A stretch of DNA of 64,000 nt from Arthrobacter methylotrophus (GCF_039539965.1 NZ_BAABED010000001.1:4650001-4714000), one strand, 5' to 3'; counted from the stretch's first letter, positions 8,766 through 17,470 are shown. Notes: generated by a model not told the origin, from the sequence alone. A program made the numbers and translations.

Positions 8766-9329
8766 ATGGACCGAAAATTGCACGCCCTCGTAAAATTCGA
8801 TGTTTCAACGGATGCCGTCGAGATCGACGTGCGGGGGAGCCTGAACCAGGATTCCCGCCCCGCACTCGTGTACATCGTCCGCCGTATCCGGCGAATGGGC
8901 ATCACTTCCCACGTCAGGGTGGGTTTCTCCCACGCCACGCTTGTTGAATCGCAGGCCTTGGCGGGACTTCGCAACGACCTCAACGCGATCGACGGCGGCG
9001 CTACCGAAGGGGGCCACTCCACGGGGTCCGGGGTTTCGCTGGAATTCATGGCGCGGCCTTCCGTCCTCTCCAACGAGGCCGCGGCGGGGTCGAAGTCCAT
9101 GGCGCTCACCGGCGACTTCTCCGCCTCGATCGATGCCGGAGGATTCGGGCCGCTGGACAAGTACTCCGATGATGAACTCTTCGCGGCCAGCGACTTCGTC
9201 TTTGGCCTCTTGGACCAGCCCACAACCTTTGGCACCCCGGAACTACGGGCGCAATACGACACCATTGGCACGGAAATCTCGCGACGGGAAATCAAAGATG
9301 CCACGGTGGATCCCTCAGAACCGCTGTAA
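8766..9329 (+). CDS. Conserved hypothetical protein with a STAS-like N-terminal part
   Basis: A 187-residue soluble protein without signal or membrane segments. Residues about 8-75 alternate strand and helix (VEIDVRGSLNQDSRPALVY, HVRVGFSHATLVESQALAG) in a way that resembles STAS domains of anti-sigma-factor antagonists. The second half is acidic and ends with a probable helix (PELRAQYDTIGTEISRREI). The start is supported by a nearby GGAG. It sits between the phosphonate locus and the IclR gene on the same strand, 47 bases before the latter. Function is unknown; the STAS resemblance is by eye only. Confidence 0.7.
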   Translation: MDRKLHALVKFDVSTDAVEIDVRGSLNQDSRPALVYIVRRIRRMGITSHVRVGFSHATLVESQALAGLRNDLNAIDGGATEGGHSTGSGVSLEFMARPSVLSNEAAAGSKSMALTGDFSASIDAGGFGPLDKYSDDELFAASDFVFGLLDQPTTFGTPELRAQYDTIGTEISRREIKDATVDPSEPL

Positions 9330-9340
9330 ACTGGAGCCCA

Positions 9341-9351
9341 CCATTCAATGG
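9341..9351. promoter_or_regulatory. Palindrome CCATTCAATGG, candidate IclR autoregulatory operator
   Basis: An exact 11-base palindrome with one central base, 25 bases before the GTG start of the IclR gene. The same pattern CCRTTNAAYGG recurs at 10150-10160 in front of pobA, which suggests that both are sites for this regulator. Confidence 0.5.
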
Positions 9352-9376
9352 AATCCGTGGGAAGTGGTGAAGCGCA

Positions 9377-10141
9377 GTGGCGAACTCGGCATCCGGAGAT
9401 TCGGTGGTGGACCGCATCGTCCGGATCATCGAAGCCTTCCCCGAAGGCACTACCTCCTTGCAGCTTTCTGAACTCGCAGGGGCCGCGGGCTTGCCGCTCA
9501 CAAGCGCCCACCGTTTGGTCCGGCAGCTCGCCGAGCACGGGCTCCTGGATCTGTCCCCAGGTGGACATGTCCGCCTGGGACTGCGTTTGTGGGAGCTCGT
9601 CAACCGGAATTCGCCCACCCTGGCCCTTCGTCAAGCGGCCTTGCCGTTCATGGAGGACATCCAGCAGGTCCTGAACCAGAATGTGAACCTCGCAGTGCTC
9701 GACGGGTGGGAGGCGCTGTTCGTGGAGCGGCTGTCCCGCCGGGGATCCGTGGCCAACCGGGCCCGGGTGGCCGGCCGCATGCCTGTCCACATCTCTTCCG
9801 CCGGGCTGGCGCTGATGGCGAACCAGCCCCGAGAACTGCAGGCCCAGTACCTCGCGCAATTCGGCGACCCTGCCGGAAAGGTGACGACCGACGTCGTCCG
9901 TCACCTGCTTGCCGAAACCGCCCAGCAGGGGTACGCCCAGCTCGCCGGTGTGGTGGACCCGGATACCTGGGGCATTGCGGTGCCGGTGGTAGATGGCAAG
10001 AGGCGTACGGTGGCGGCACTCGGCGTCGTGGTTCCCCTCGCTGAGATGCGACTGCAGGCGCTGGTGCCGGCGCTGCAGACTGCGGCACGCGGCATCGGAC
10101 GGCAACTCAAGGAGCAGCTCAACGAGCAGCGGAAACTCTAA
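9377..10141 (+). CDS. IclR-family regulator, PobR-like
   Basis: A 254-residue protein with an N-terminal winged helix (LQLSELAGAAGLPLTSAHRL, then LVRQLAEHGLLDLSPGGHVRLG) and an IclR ligand domain containing VERLSRRGSVANRARVAG and HISSAGLALMA. It starts with GTG at 9377. It is encoded immediately upstream of pobA on the same strand, the arrangement used by PobR-type activators of 4-hydroxybenzoate hydroxylation. The matching palindromes at 9341-9351 and 10148-10162 support direct control of pobA and of itself. Whether it activates or represses cannot be seen. Confidence 0.88.
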   Translation: MANSASGDSVVDRIVRIIEAFPEGTTSLQLSELAGAAGLPLTSAHRLVRQLAEHGLLDLSPGGHVRLGLRLWELVNRNSPTLALRQAALPFMEDIQQVLNQNVNLAVLDGWEALFVERLSRRGSVANRARVAGRMPVHISSAGLALMANQPRELQAQYLAQFGDPAGKVTTDVVRHLLAETAQQGYAQLAGVVDPDTWGIAVPVVDGKRRTVAALGVVVPLAEMRLQALVPALQTAARGIGRQLKEQLNEQRKL

Positions 10142-10147
10142 ACTAGC

Positions 10148-10162
10148 TTCCGTTGAACGGAA
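10148..10162. promoter_or_regulatory. Palindrome TTCCGTTGAACGGAA, candidate operator of pobA
   Basis: A perfect 7+1+7 palindrome about 100 bases before the pobA start and just after the IclR stop. It contains the same CCRTTNAAYGG core as the site at 9341-9351. IclR-family proteins commonly bind palindromes of this length. Confidence 0.55.
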
Positions 10163-10264
10163 TTCGCCTAACGCCGACCCTGCGGTGCGGGTCACACTGA
10201 TCTTCAGGACATCCCAACCGCAGCCCTTCAGCCGCGGTTCCGCAATGAAGCGAGGAACACACTA

Positions 10265-11452
10265 ATGGCACGCAAAATCATCACCACCCAAGTGGCCATC
10301 ATGGGTGCGGGCCCGGCCGGCCTCATGCTTTCCCACCTGCTGGCGAAGTCGGGGATCGAATCCACCGTCATTGAAGTCCGCAGCCATCAGGAAATCGCCG
10401 AAACAGTTCGCGCAGGCATCCTGGAACACGGTTCGGTGAACCTGCTCGTGGACAGCGGAGTATCCGACCGCGTGCTGCGCGACGGCGACAGGCACGATGG
10501 CATCGAACTGCGCTTCAACGGCGAAAGCCACCGGATCGACTTCAAGGGGCTTGTGGGGGAATCGGTCTGGCTGTACCCGCAGACGGATGTCTTCCTCGAC
10601 CTCGCTGCACGGCGCAAGGACGACGGCGGCGACGTCCGCTACAGCGTCACGAACACCACCATTCACGACCTCGAAGGCAAACCCAAAGTCTGGTTCACCG
10701 ACGCCGAGGGCCAGGAATTCGAGATCCAGGCGGACTTCCTGGTGGGCGCCGACGGTTCCCGCAGCCACTGCCGCTTTCAAATCCCGGAAGCCAACCGCAA
10801 ATGGTACTTCCACGAATACCCCTTCGCCTGGTTCGGCATCCTGGCCCAGGCTCCCCGCAGCTCGGACGAACTGATCTACGCCAATTCGGAGCACGGCTTC
10901 GCGCTGATCAGCCAGCGCACGGAGAGCGTGCAGCGCATGTACTTCCAGTGCGATCCCAAGGAAAACGTGGCCGATTGGGACGATGAGCGCATCTGGTCCG
11001 AATTCCGTAAGCGCGTCAACGGAAACGGCTTTGAGCTCAAGGAAGGACCGGTCCTCGAAAAGATGGTCCTGCCGTTCCGCAGCTTCGTCCACACCCCGAT
11101 GCGCTACGGGAACATGTTCCTGGCCGGAGACGCCGCCCACACCGTCCCGCCGACGGGCGCCAAGGGTCTCAATTTGGCCCTGCACGACGTCAAGGTGCTC
11201 TTCGAAGGCCTGGAGTCCTTCTACTCGAACGGTTCCACCGCTCTGCTGGAATCCTATAGCGACCGTGCACTCGAACGCGTTTGGAAGGCTCAGCACTTCT
11301 CCTACTGGATGACTTCCATGCTGCACACTGTTCCCGGTTCGGACGACTTCGGACGTGCCCGCCAGCTTGGCGAACTCCACTCCGTCGTGTCTTCCCGACA
11401 TGCCCGGGCGTACCTGGCCGAGTCGTACACCGGGTGGCCGGGCGCAAAGTAA
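10265..11452 (+). CDS. pobA: 4-hydroxybenzoate 3-monooxygenase
   Basis: A 395-residue class A flavoprotein hydroxylase. The FAD-binding motif GAGPAGLMLSHLLAKSG is near residue 17, the DG motif is in VGADGSRSHCRF, and the second FAD motif is in AGDAAHTVPPTGAKGLNLAL. The substrate-region sequence YPFAWFGIL matches the PobA pattern around its active-site tyrosine. Its length is that of PobA (about 394). It converts 4-hydroxybenzoate, oxygen and NAD(P)H to protocatechuate. Ring-cleavage genes for protocatechuate are not in this window. A strong hairpin follows the stop. Confidence 0.94.
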   Translation: MARKIITTQVAIMGAGPAGLMLSHLLAKSGIESTVIEVRSHQEIAETVRAGILEHGSVNLLVDSGVSDRVLRDGDRHDGIELRFNGESHRIDFKGLVGESVWLYPQTDVFLDLAARRKDDGGDVRYSVTNTTIHDLEGKPKVWFTDAEGQEFEIQADFLVGADGSRSHCRFQIPEANRKWYFHEYPFAWFGILAQAPRSSDELIYANSEHGFALISQRTESVQRMYFQCDPKENVADWDDERIWSEFRKRVNGNGFELKEGPVLEKMVLPFRSFVHTPMRYGNMFLAGDAAHTVPPTGAKGLNLALHDVKVLFEGLESFYSNGSTALLESYSDRALERVWKAQHFSYWMTSMLHTVPGSDDFGRARQLGELHSVVSSRHARAYLAESYTGWPGAK

Positions 11453-11469
11453 CCGCATCCTGAAGCTCT

Positions 11470-11503
11470 CGCTGGCACCGGGACCTATGGCACGGTGCCA
11501 GCG
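11470..11503 (+). terminator. Hairpin after pobA
   Basis: CGCTGGCACCG (11470-11480) pairs perfectly with CGGTGCCAGCG (11493-11503) over 11 bases with a 12-base loop, 17 bases after the pobA stop. No long T run follows, so it is a probable but not textbook intrinsic terminator. Confidence 0.6.
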
Positions 11504-11546
11504 GACCACTTTCCGTCAGACTAAGGACGAAAAGGGAGGGCTTCAA

Positions 11547-12086
11547 ATGACGGTTCTTGTTGCATATGCGAGTGCGCTGGGCTCCACCAAGGAGATGGCT
11601 CAACATGTAGCCTCCCGGATGGCGGGGGTGCTGGGCGACGTCGAGTGCCGAGCCGTGGCGGAGATTGAGTCCGTCACTGGATACGAGGCCGTAGTGATCG
11701 GCAGTGCCATCCACAATCAGGCATGGCTGCCCGAGGCATCACTGTTCTTGAGACGTCATGCGCCGGGGTTGGCCAAGCGAGCCGTCTGGGCTTTCAGCGT
11801 TGGAATGGCTGACGCCCTGCCAAAGCCGTTCCGCAAGCGCGCGGCCGCCTTCCAACAGGAACGGATTGCGCGGGTCCTGTCCAAAGAAGTACCGCTTCGA
11901 GCCCACAGAGTCTTCTCCGGTGTCTACCGGCCCAGCCAGATGTCGGCGCCGCTCCGCGCCTTGTTCCATCTGAGCGGCGGACGCTTCGGCGACCTCCGGG
12001 ATTGGGCCGCCATCGACGCCTGGACCGATCAAATGACCGCCCAACTGGCTCATACTGAGCCGTCTCCGGGCAGCACCACCACCTAG
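11547..12086 (+). CDS. Flavodoxin-domain protein (HemG-like)
   Basis: A 179-residue protein that opens MTVLVAYASALGSTKEMAQH, the phosphate-binding loop of flavodoxin-fold proteins. VVIGSAIHNQAWLPEA gives the second flavin contact and WAFSVGMADALPKP the third. The same pattern is seen in protoporphyrinogen oxidase HemG-type and other long-chain flavodoxin-domain proteins of actinobacteria. Its start has a strong GGGAGGG ribosome site six bases upstream. It follows the pobA terminator hairpin and is probably an independent gene. Substrate unknown. Confidence 0.82.
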   Translation: MTVLVAYASALGSTKEMAQHVASRMAGVLGDVECRAVAEIESVTGYEAVVIGSAIHNQAWLPEASLFLRRHAPGLAKRAVWAFSVGMADALPKPFRKRAAAFQQERIARVLSKEVPLRAHRVFSGVYRPSQMSAPLRALFHLSGGRFGDLRDWAAIDAWTDQMTAQLAHTEPSPGSTTT

Positions 12087-12375
12087 CTGGCTGCTCGCCG
12101 GATGGTGCCAGTACCTGAGCGAAGATCTGCCCGCTCCTGAACGTGTCCGAATTTTCAACTGAGGAACAGCTTGCGTCGGGCGCCTTGCGGAATATTACGC
12201 TGCAAGAATGGCATATTTTGAGTCGGCGCCGAGATCCGTTTTAGTTGAATAAACCATCGAACGCGGCCAAAAGGGGCCGGATCGATGAGACCGTAACCAG
12301 CGTTTCGCCAGCCGGGCGAGCTACCCAGTCCGCGTGCGCCGAAGGTGCCAAGCCAGGAAACGATGGAGTATTGCT
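12087..12375. other. Long leader in front of the sulfone/methionine operon
   Basis: These 289 bases hold no convincing gene. The first half is relatively AT-rich (around 12190-12250) and probably contains the promoter. The second half, about 12270-12365, is GC-rich with several short complementary segments (for example GCG-TTT-CGC at 12300-12308) and could form a structured leader. I could not match it to any riboswitch consensus I know. The GGAG at 12365-12368 is the ribosome site of the next gene. Confidence 0.3.
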
Positions 12376-14322
12376 ATGTCCCAGCAACGTGATGAAGTCA
12401 CGGACGATTTTGTGGCGTTCTGGGAGGCGCAGGCCCTCCGCTTGGACTGGGCTGAACGATCGAATGGCAGGCCCTGGGAAACGGCCCACAGTTGGGTGCC
12501 AAGCGACGTTTCCGCAGGCCGTGGACCCGACATCACGTGGTTTGACGGAGGAAAGCTCAACGTCGCGTACAACTGTGTGGACCGCCACGTCGCCGCGGGA
12601 CGGGGAGACAAGGTTGCCCTCTACTTCGAAGGCGAACCGGGCGACCGCCGCGCCATCACTTATGCGGAGCTCCTGCGCGAGGTTTCCAAGGCTGCAAACG
12701 CCCTTCTGGCACTCGGCATCGGCAAAGGCGATCGCGTTGTGATCTACCTCCCCGTGATTCCCGAAACAATCATCATTACCCTCGCAGTGGCGCGCATCGG
12801 AGCGATCCATTCGCTCGTGTTCGGAGGTTTCTCCGCCGAGGCCCTGCGCTTCCGCGTCGAGGACACCCAGGCGAAGCTCCTTGTCACTACGGACGGTCAG
12901 TTCCGGCGGGGCGTCGCGGTTCAGGTCAAGGAAAACGCGGATGCCGCCGTCGCGGGGGACAACGCTATCGAGCGGGTACTGGTCGTCAACCGCACCACTG
13001 CCCGCGACGAACTCGACACGATCCCCATGGTGGCCGGCCGCGATGTGTGGTGGCACGACGTCGTCGAACCGGCCTCGGAAGTGCACGAGCCTGAAGCCTT
13101 CGACGCCGAGACTCCACTCTTCATCATGTACACCTCGGGGACAACCGGTAAGCCAAAGGGCCTCGTGCACACTTCGGGCGGTTACCTCACGCAAGCCTCA
13201 TGGAGCTTCGAGCACCTCTTCAGCAACCCGGATCCGGCACTGCGGGACAGCGACGTCCATTGGTGCACCGCCGATCTCGCATGGGTGACAGCGCACACCT
13301 ACGAGATTTACGGGCCCCTCTCCAATGGCGTCACCCAGGTGATTTTCGAAGGCACGCCCAATACGCCACATCCGGGCCGCCACTTCGAAATCATCGAACG
13401 CTACAAGGTCACTCAGTACTACACGGCGCCCACGCTGGTCCGTTCCCTGATGGGCTGGTTCCCGGACGGCGTGCCGGACACCTACGATTTCTCGTCCATC
13501 CGCCTCCTTGGCACGGTAGGCGAGGCAGTCAATCCTGAAGCATGGCGATGGCTCCGCAAGAACCTTGGCGGCGGCAGCGCTCCCGTCGTCGACACCTGGT
13601 GGCAGTCGGAAACCGGCGCCACCATCCTTTCGCCAGCCCCGACGGACACGGACTTCAAACCAGGTTGCGCTGCCCGGCCGCTGCCTGGAGTCAGTGCCAA
13701 GGTAGTTGACGACGCCGGCGCCTTGGTACCGGCGGGCGTCCACGGGTTCATCGTGGTGGACCGTCCCGGCCCGGCGATCGCGAGGACCGTATGGGGCAAC
13801 CCGCGGCGCTACTTCGATTCGTACTGGAGCAAGTACGCGGCACAAGGGTGGTTCCTTGCCGGCGACGGAGCGAAATACGACTCCGACGGCGACATCTGGA
13901 TCCTCGGACGGGTGGACGACACCCTCAATGTCTCCGGTCACCTGTTGTCCACGATCGAGATCGAGTCGGCCCTCGTGTCCCATCCGGACGTCGTGGAGGC
14001 CGGGGTCTGTCCCGTGCCCGATCCTAAGACGGGGCACGCCGTCGTCGCGTTCGTAGTCCTCAAGGGCGGAGCTTCACGTGAGGTTGCCGCGAAACTGCGT
14101 CACCACGTGGCCCAGGAGATCGGCCCGATCGCAAAGCCGCGCGACGTCGTCGTCGTGGCTGACGTACCCAAGACCCGCAGCGGCAAGATTATGCGCCGGC
14201 TGCTCACCCAACTCTTCGAGGGAACCGCCTTGGGCGATACAACCTCACTCCAGAACGAACCGGCGATCGCCGGCATCCAGGACGTCCTGCGCGAGCGGGC
14301 CCTAGTAAAGGAAAATTCATGA
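12376..14322 (+). CDS. Acetyl/propionyl-CoA synthetase-type AMP-forming acyl-CoA ligase
   Basis: A 648-residue member of the ANL family with the full Acs plan: AMP-binding loop YTSGTTGKPKG, WWQSETG in the adenylate site, hinge and C-terminal domain with VSGHLLSTIEIESALVSH, and the conserved acetylation/catalytic lysine in SGKIMRR (Lys604). The N-terminal FVAFWEAQALRLDW segment matches the Acs cap. It activates acetate or propionate to its CoA ester. The start at 12376 has GGAG 7 bases upstream and is preferred over an upstream ATG at 12334. Its stop overlaps the monooxygenase start (ATGA), so it is the first gene of a four-gene operon. Confidence 0.9.
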   Translation: MSQQRDEVTDDFVAFWEAQALRLDWAERSNGRPWETAHSWVPSDVSAGRGPDITWFDGGKLNVAYNCVDRHVAAGRGDKVALYFEGEPGDRRAITYAELLREVSKAANALLALGIGKGDRVVIYLPVIPETIIITLAVARIGAIHSLVFGGFSAEALRFRVEDTQAKLLVTTDGQFRRGVAVQVKENADAAVAGDNAIERVLVVNRTTARDELDTIPMVAGRDVWWHDVVEPASEVHEPEAFDAETPLFIMYTSGTTGKPKGLVHTSGGYLTQASWSFEHLFSNPDPALRDSDVHWCTADLAWVTAHTYEIYGPLSNGVTQVIFEGTPNTPHPGRHFEIIERYKVTQYYTAPTLVRSLMGWFPDGVPDTYDFSSIRLLGTVGEAVNPEAWRWLRKNLGGGSAPVVDTWWQSETGATILSPAPTDTDFKPGCAARPLPGVSAKVVDDAGALVPAGVHGFIVVDRPGPAIARTVWGNPRRYFDSYWSKYAAQGWFLAGDGAKYDSDGDIWILGRVDDTLNVSGHLLSTIEIESALVSHPDVVEAGVCPVPDPKTGHAVVAFVVLKGGASREVAAKLRHHVAQEIGPIAKPRDVVVVADVPKTRSGKIMRRLLTQLFEGTALGDTTSLQNEPAIAGIQDVLRERALVKENS

Positions 14323-15536
14323 CCGAGATCAGCAACGTCGCGCGGCTCTCCGAACCGCTCAAGTTCGCCTACTGGGTGCCGAACGTCTCCGGGGGCCTGG
14401 TGGTTTCCACCATCGAGCAGCGCACCGGATGGGACTTTGACTACAACAAGAAACTGGCCCGCATCGCGGAGAATTCCGGATTCGAATACGCACTGACCCA
14501 AACGCGCTATGCAGCCTCGTACGGTGCTGACAAGCAGCATGAGGCGACGTCGTTCAGCCTCGCCTTGCTGGCCGCCACCGAACGACTCAAGGTCATTGCC
14601 GCCGTCCACCCGGGCATGTGGCATCCCGGGGTACTGGCGAAGTACATCATTACGGCGGACCACATTTCCCAGGGACGCGCCGCCGTCAACATCGTCTCAG
14701 GCTGGCTGAAGAACGAGTTCACGAATTTCGGCCTGGAATGGCTGGAACATGACGAACGCTATGTCCGCACTGAAGAATTCATCAAGGTCCTCCGCGGGCT
14801 GTGGACCGAGCAGGAATACAGCCAGTCCGGGAAGTACTACAACATCACCGATTTCACCCTCAACCCGGCGCCGGTGCAGGTGCCCGGGCGCGCCCACCCG
14901 GAGATCTTCTTCGGCGGCAACTCGACAGCCGCGCAGGCCACAGCCGGCCGCGTTGCGGACTGGTACTTCTCCAACGGGAAGGACCTTGAAGGATTCAAGG
15001 AGAACATCGCCGGCGTGGTCGCGGCATCCGGCGAGAGCGGGCGCGGCACCGAGGGCGCTCTCCCGGCGCTGCCTTCTCCCAAGTTCGGCCTGAACGGCTT
15101 CGTCATCGCCCGCGATTCCGAGAAGGAAGCGCGCGACACGCTCCGGGAGATCGTCGAGAAGGCGCACAAGCCCGCCGTCGAAGGATTCCGCGCCGCGGTC
15201 CAGGAAGCGGGAGCTTCCACGAAGGACGGCAAGGGCATGTGGGCCGACTCGAGCTTTGAGGATCTGGTCCAGTACAACGACGGCTTCAAGACCCAGCTGA
15301 TCGGCACCCCGGAGCAGATCGCGGAACGGATCGTCGAGTACAAAAAGATCGGCGTGAACCTTTTCCTCACCGGCTACCTGCATTTCCAGGAGGAGGTGGC
15401 CGCCTTCGGCCGGGATATTCTGCCGATCGTCCGGGAACTTGAGGCTGATCTGGCCCGCAAGAACGGCGTCGAGCTGGACCTCTCCGGGACACCCGTGGCA
15501 CAGGCCGACTCAACCACCAAGCTGGTGAACGCGTAA
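14319..15536 (+). CDS. sfnG: Dimethylsulfone monooxygenase SfnG-type (FMNH2-dependent, luciferase-like)
   Basis: A 405-residue luciferase-like monooxygenase. The opening LKFAYWVPNVSGGLVVSTIEQRT and the segments HPGMWHPGVLAKYIITADH and NIVSGWLKNEFTNFG agree with SfnG, which oxidises dimethylsulfone to methanesulfinate and formaldehyde using reduced FMN. Related SsuD/MsuD alkanesulfonate monooxygenases differ in this first segment. It overlaps the synthetase by four bases and metY by one. A flavin reductase partner is not in the operon; the FMN reductase at 62828 is one distant possibility. The C-terminal 25 residues look flexible. Confidence 0.87.
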   Translation: MTEISNVARLSEPLKFAYWVPNVSGGLVVSTIEQRTGWDFDYNKKLARIAENSGFEYALTQTRYAASYGADKQHEATSFSLALLAATERLKVIAAVHPGMWHPGVLAKYIITADHISQGRAAVNIVSGWLKNEFTNFGLEWLEHDERYVRTEEFIKVLRGLWTEQEYSQSGKYYNITDFTLNPAPVQVPGRAHPEIFFGGNSTAAQATAGRVADWYFSNGKDLEGFKENIAGVVAASGESGRGTEGALPALPSPKFGLNGFVIARDSEKEARDTLREIVEKAHKPAVEGFRAAVQEAGASTKDGKGMWADSSFEDLVQYNDGFKTQLIGTPEQIAERIVEYKKIGVNLFLTGYLHFQEEVAAFGRDILPIVRELEADLARKNGVELDLSGTPVAQADSTTKLVNA

Positions 15537-16903
15537 TGACGGAGCGCAGTTTCGGCTTCCGCACCCGCGCCCTGCACGCCGGCGGGACTCCTGACGCCGA
15601 ACACGGCGCCCGCGCGGTGCCGATCTACCAGACCACGTCCTTCGTCTTCAAGGACACCCAGGATGCCGCCAACCTCTTCGCGCTGCAGAAGTACGGCAAC
15701 ATCTATTCCCGGATCGGCAACCCCACCGTGGCTGCGTTCGAAGAGCGCATCGCGTCCCTGGAGGGCGGAATCGGCGCCGTGGCTACGTCCTCGGGCATGG
15801 CGGCGGAGTTCATCACCTTCGCGGCGCTGACCCAGGCGGGGGACCATATCGTGGCCGCCTCCCAGCTCTACGGCGGTACGGTGACCCAGCTCGACGTCAC
15901 GCTGCGCCGCTTCGGCGTGGACACCACGTTCGTTCCCGGGACGGACCCGGCGGACTACGCCGCCGCGGTGCGCGAGAACACCAAAGCGATCTTCGTCGAG
16001 GTGGTGGCCAATCCCTCCTCCGAGGTCCAGGACCTTGAGGGGCTGGCCAAGGTGGCGCACGACGCCGGGATCCCCCTCGTGGTGGACGCCACCTTGAGCA
16101 CGCCCTACCTCGTGCGGCCCTTCGAACACGGTGCGGACATTGTGATCCACTCGGCCACCAAATTCCTCGGCGGACACGGCACCACGCTCGGCGGCGTCAT
16201 CGTGGAAAGCGGAAAGTTCAATTGGGGCAACGGCAAATTCCCCACCATGACCGAACCCGTTGCTTCCTACGGCAACGTGTCTTGGTGGGGGAACTTCGGT
16301 GAATACGGATTCCTCACCAAGCTGCGCTGCGAGCAGTTGCGCGACATCGGACCGGCCCTGTCCCCGCAATCGGCGTTCCAGCTTCTGCAAGGCGTGGAGA
16401 CGCTCCCCCAGCGCCTCGACGAGCACCTCCGCAATGCCCAGGCAGTGGCTGAATGGCTTGAAGCGGACCCCCGCGTGGCCTATGTGAATTTTTCCGGGCT
16501 TCCTTCGCATGCGCACTTCGAGCGGGCCAAGAAATACCTGCCGCTGGGACCAGGCTCGGTCTTTTCGTTCGGCGTCAAGGGCGGCCGTGCCGCAGGCCAG
16601 AAGTTCATCGAGGCCCTCCAACTGGCCTCGCATCTGGCCAATGTCGGCGATTCTCGGACCCTCGTGATCCACCCCGGATCTACCACCCACCAGCAGCTCA
16701 GCCCCGAACAGCTGGAATCCGCGGGTGTTCCCGAAGACCTCGTCCGCATTTCGGTGGGCCTCGAAGACCTCGAGGACATTCTCTGGGATCTGGACCAGGC
16801 ACTCACGGAAGCACAGGACGCCCTGGCGGAACCCGCCGTCGTCCTTGGGGAGGCTGCGGATTCCTGCAGCCTGGACAGCAAGAGCATTGGAGCGGGCGCA
16901 TGA
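15536..16903 (+). CDS. metY: O-acetylhomoserine sulfhydrylase
   Basis: A 455-residue Cys/Met metabolism PLP enzyme. PLP lysine is Lys209 in SATKFLGGHGTTLGG. The opening FGFRTRALHAGGTPD and SRIGNPTVAAFEERIASLEGG are typical, and length matches bifunctional O-acetylhomoserine/O-acetylserine sulfhydrylases. It makes homocysteine or methionine from O-acetylhomoserine and sulfide or methanethiol. ATG overlaps the sfnG stop by one base. A short tail after residue 430 is less conserved. Its position suggests assimilation of sulfur released from organosulfur compounds. Confidence 0.93.
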   Translation: MTERSFGFRTRALHAGGTPDAEHGARAVPIYQTTSFVFKDTQDAANLFALQKYGNIYSRIGNPTVAAFEERIASLEGGIGAVATSSGMAAEFITFAALTQAGDHIVAASQLYGGTVTQLDVTLRRFGVDTTFVPGTDPADYAAAVRENTKAIFVEVVANPSSEVQDLEGLAKVAHDAGIPLVVDATLSTPYLVRPFEHGADIVIHSATKFLGGHGTTLGGVIVESGKFNWGNGKFPTMTEPVASYGNVSWWGNFGEYGFLTKLRCEQLRDIGPALSPQSAFQLLQGVETLPQRLDEHLRNAQAVAEWLEADPRVAYVNFSGLPSHAHFERAKKYLPLGPGSVFSFGVKGGRAAGQKFIEALQLASHLANVGDSRTLVIHPGSTTHQQLSPEQLESAGVPEDLVRISVGLEDLEDILWDLDQALTEAQDALAEPAVVLGEAADSCSLDSKSIGAGA

Positions 16904-17391
16904 GCAACAACGGAATCCGCACCTGGGAAGGTCCATCCGCGCCGGAACGGCTTAACTTGCTCCGCCAAGCCAAGACGATCGCGATCGTCGGCGCTTCGGA
17001 CAAGCCTTCCCGTGCCAGCTACTTTGTGGCAAGCTACCTGAAATCGTCCACCAAGTACCGCCTGTTTTTCGTGAACCCGGTGGTCAAGGAAATCCTGGGC
17101 CAGCCCACGTACGCTTCCTTGGCCGATCTGCCCGAGTCCCCGGACATTGTGGACGTTTTCCGTAAGCACGACGATCTTCCGGGGGTACTCGAAGAAGCCG
17201 TGGCGGCAGACGCCAAGACCCTGTGGCTCCAGCTCGGTTCCTGGCACGAGGAGGTTGCCAGGAGTGCCCAGGAAGCAGGACTGAACGTGGTGATGGACCG
17301 CTGCGTGAAGATCGAGCACGCGCGCTTCCATGGCGGCCTTCACTTGGCTGGCTTCAACACCGGGGTCATCTCGTCGAAGCGGCAGATCTAG
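16900..17391 (+). CDS. CoA-binding (Rossmann) protein, YccU-like
   Basis: A 163-residue protein with one CoA-binding domain: KTIAIVGASDKPSRASYFVASY near residue 27 and PDIVDVFRKHDDLPGVLEEA further on. These proteins bind CoA or related ligands; their role is unknown, but they are very often encoded next to metY in actinobacteria. The GVISSKR tail is also usual. It overlaps the metY stop by four bases and closes the operon. The converging repeat-bearing region follows at once. Confidence 0.88.
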   Translation: MSNNGIRTWEGPSAPERLNLLRQAKTIAIVGASDKPSRASYFVASYLKSSTKYRLFFVNPVVKEILGQPTYASLADLPESPDIVDVFRKHDDLPGVLEEAVAADAKTLWLQLGSWHEEVARSAQEAGLNVVMDRCVKIEHARFHGGLHLAGFNTGVISSKRQI

Positions 17392-17432
17392 AACGCGGCT
17401 CTCCGTTGGTTCGGGGTTGGTTCGGGCGACAC

Positions 17433-17470
17433 GGTAAGTGCCTGGCGCCGCGGTAATTGCCTGGCGCCGC
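17433..17470. repeat. Two tandem 19-base units at the end of copy A
   Basis: GGTAAGTGCCTGGCGCCGC (17433-17451) is followed directly by GGTAATTGCCTGGCGCCGC (17452-17470), differing at one base. The same pair, more diverged, is at 29902-29939. It lies between the convergent CoA-binding and membrane protein genes and contains the palindrome GGCGCC. Confidence 0.7.

Noticed and set aside
8705..10195. A 496-codon minus-strand frame
   Set aside because: It covers the STAS-like and IclR genes in antisense and has no domain.
12270..12375. SAM riboswitch before the acyl-CoA ligase gene
   Set aside because: I compared the sequence with the SAM-I and SAM-IV patterns I remember and could not place the conserved core; recorded only as a leader of unknown structure.
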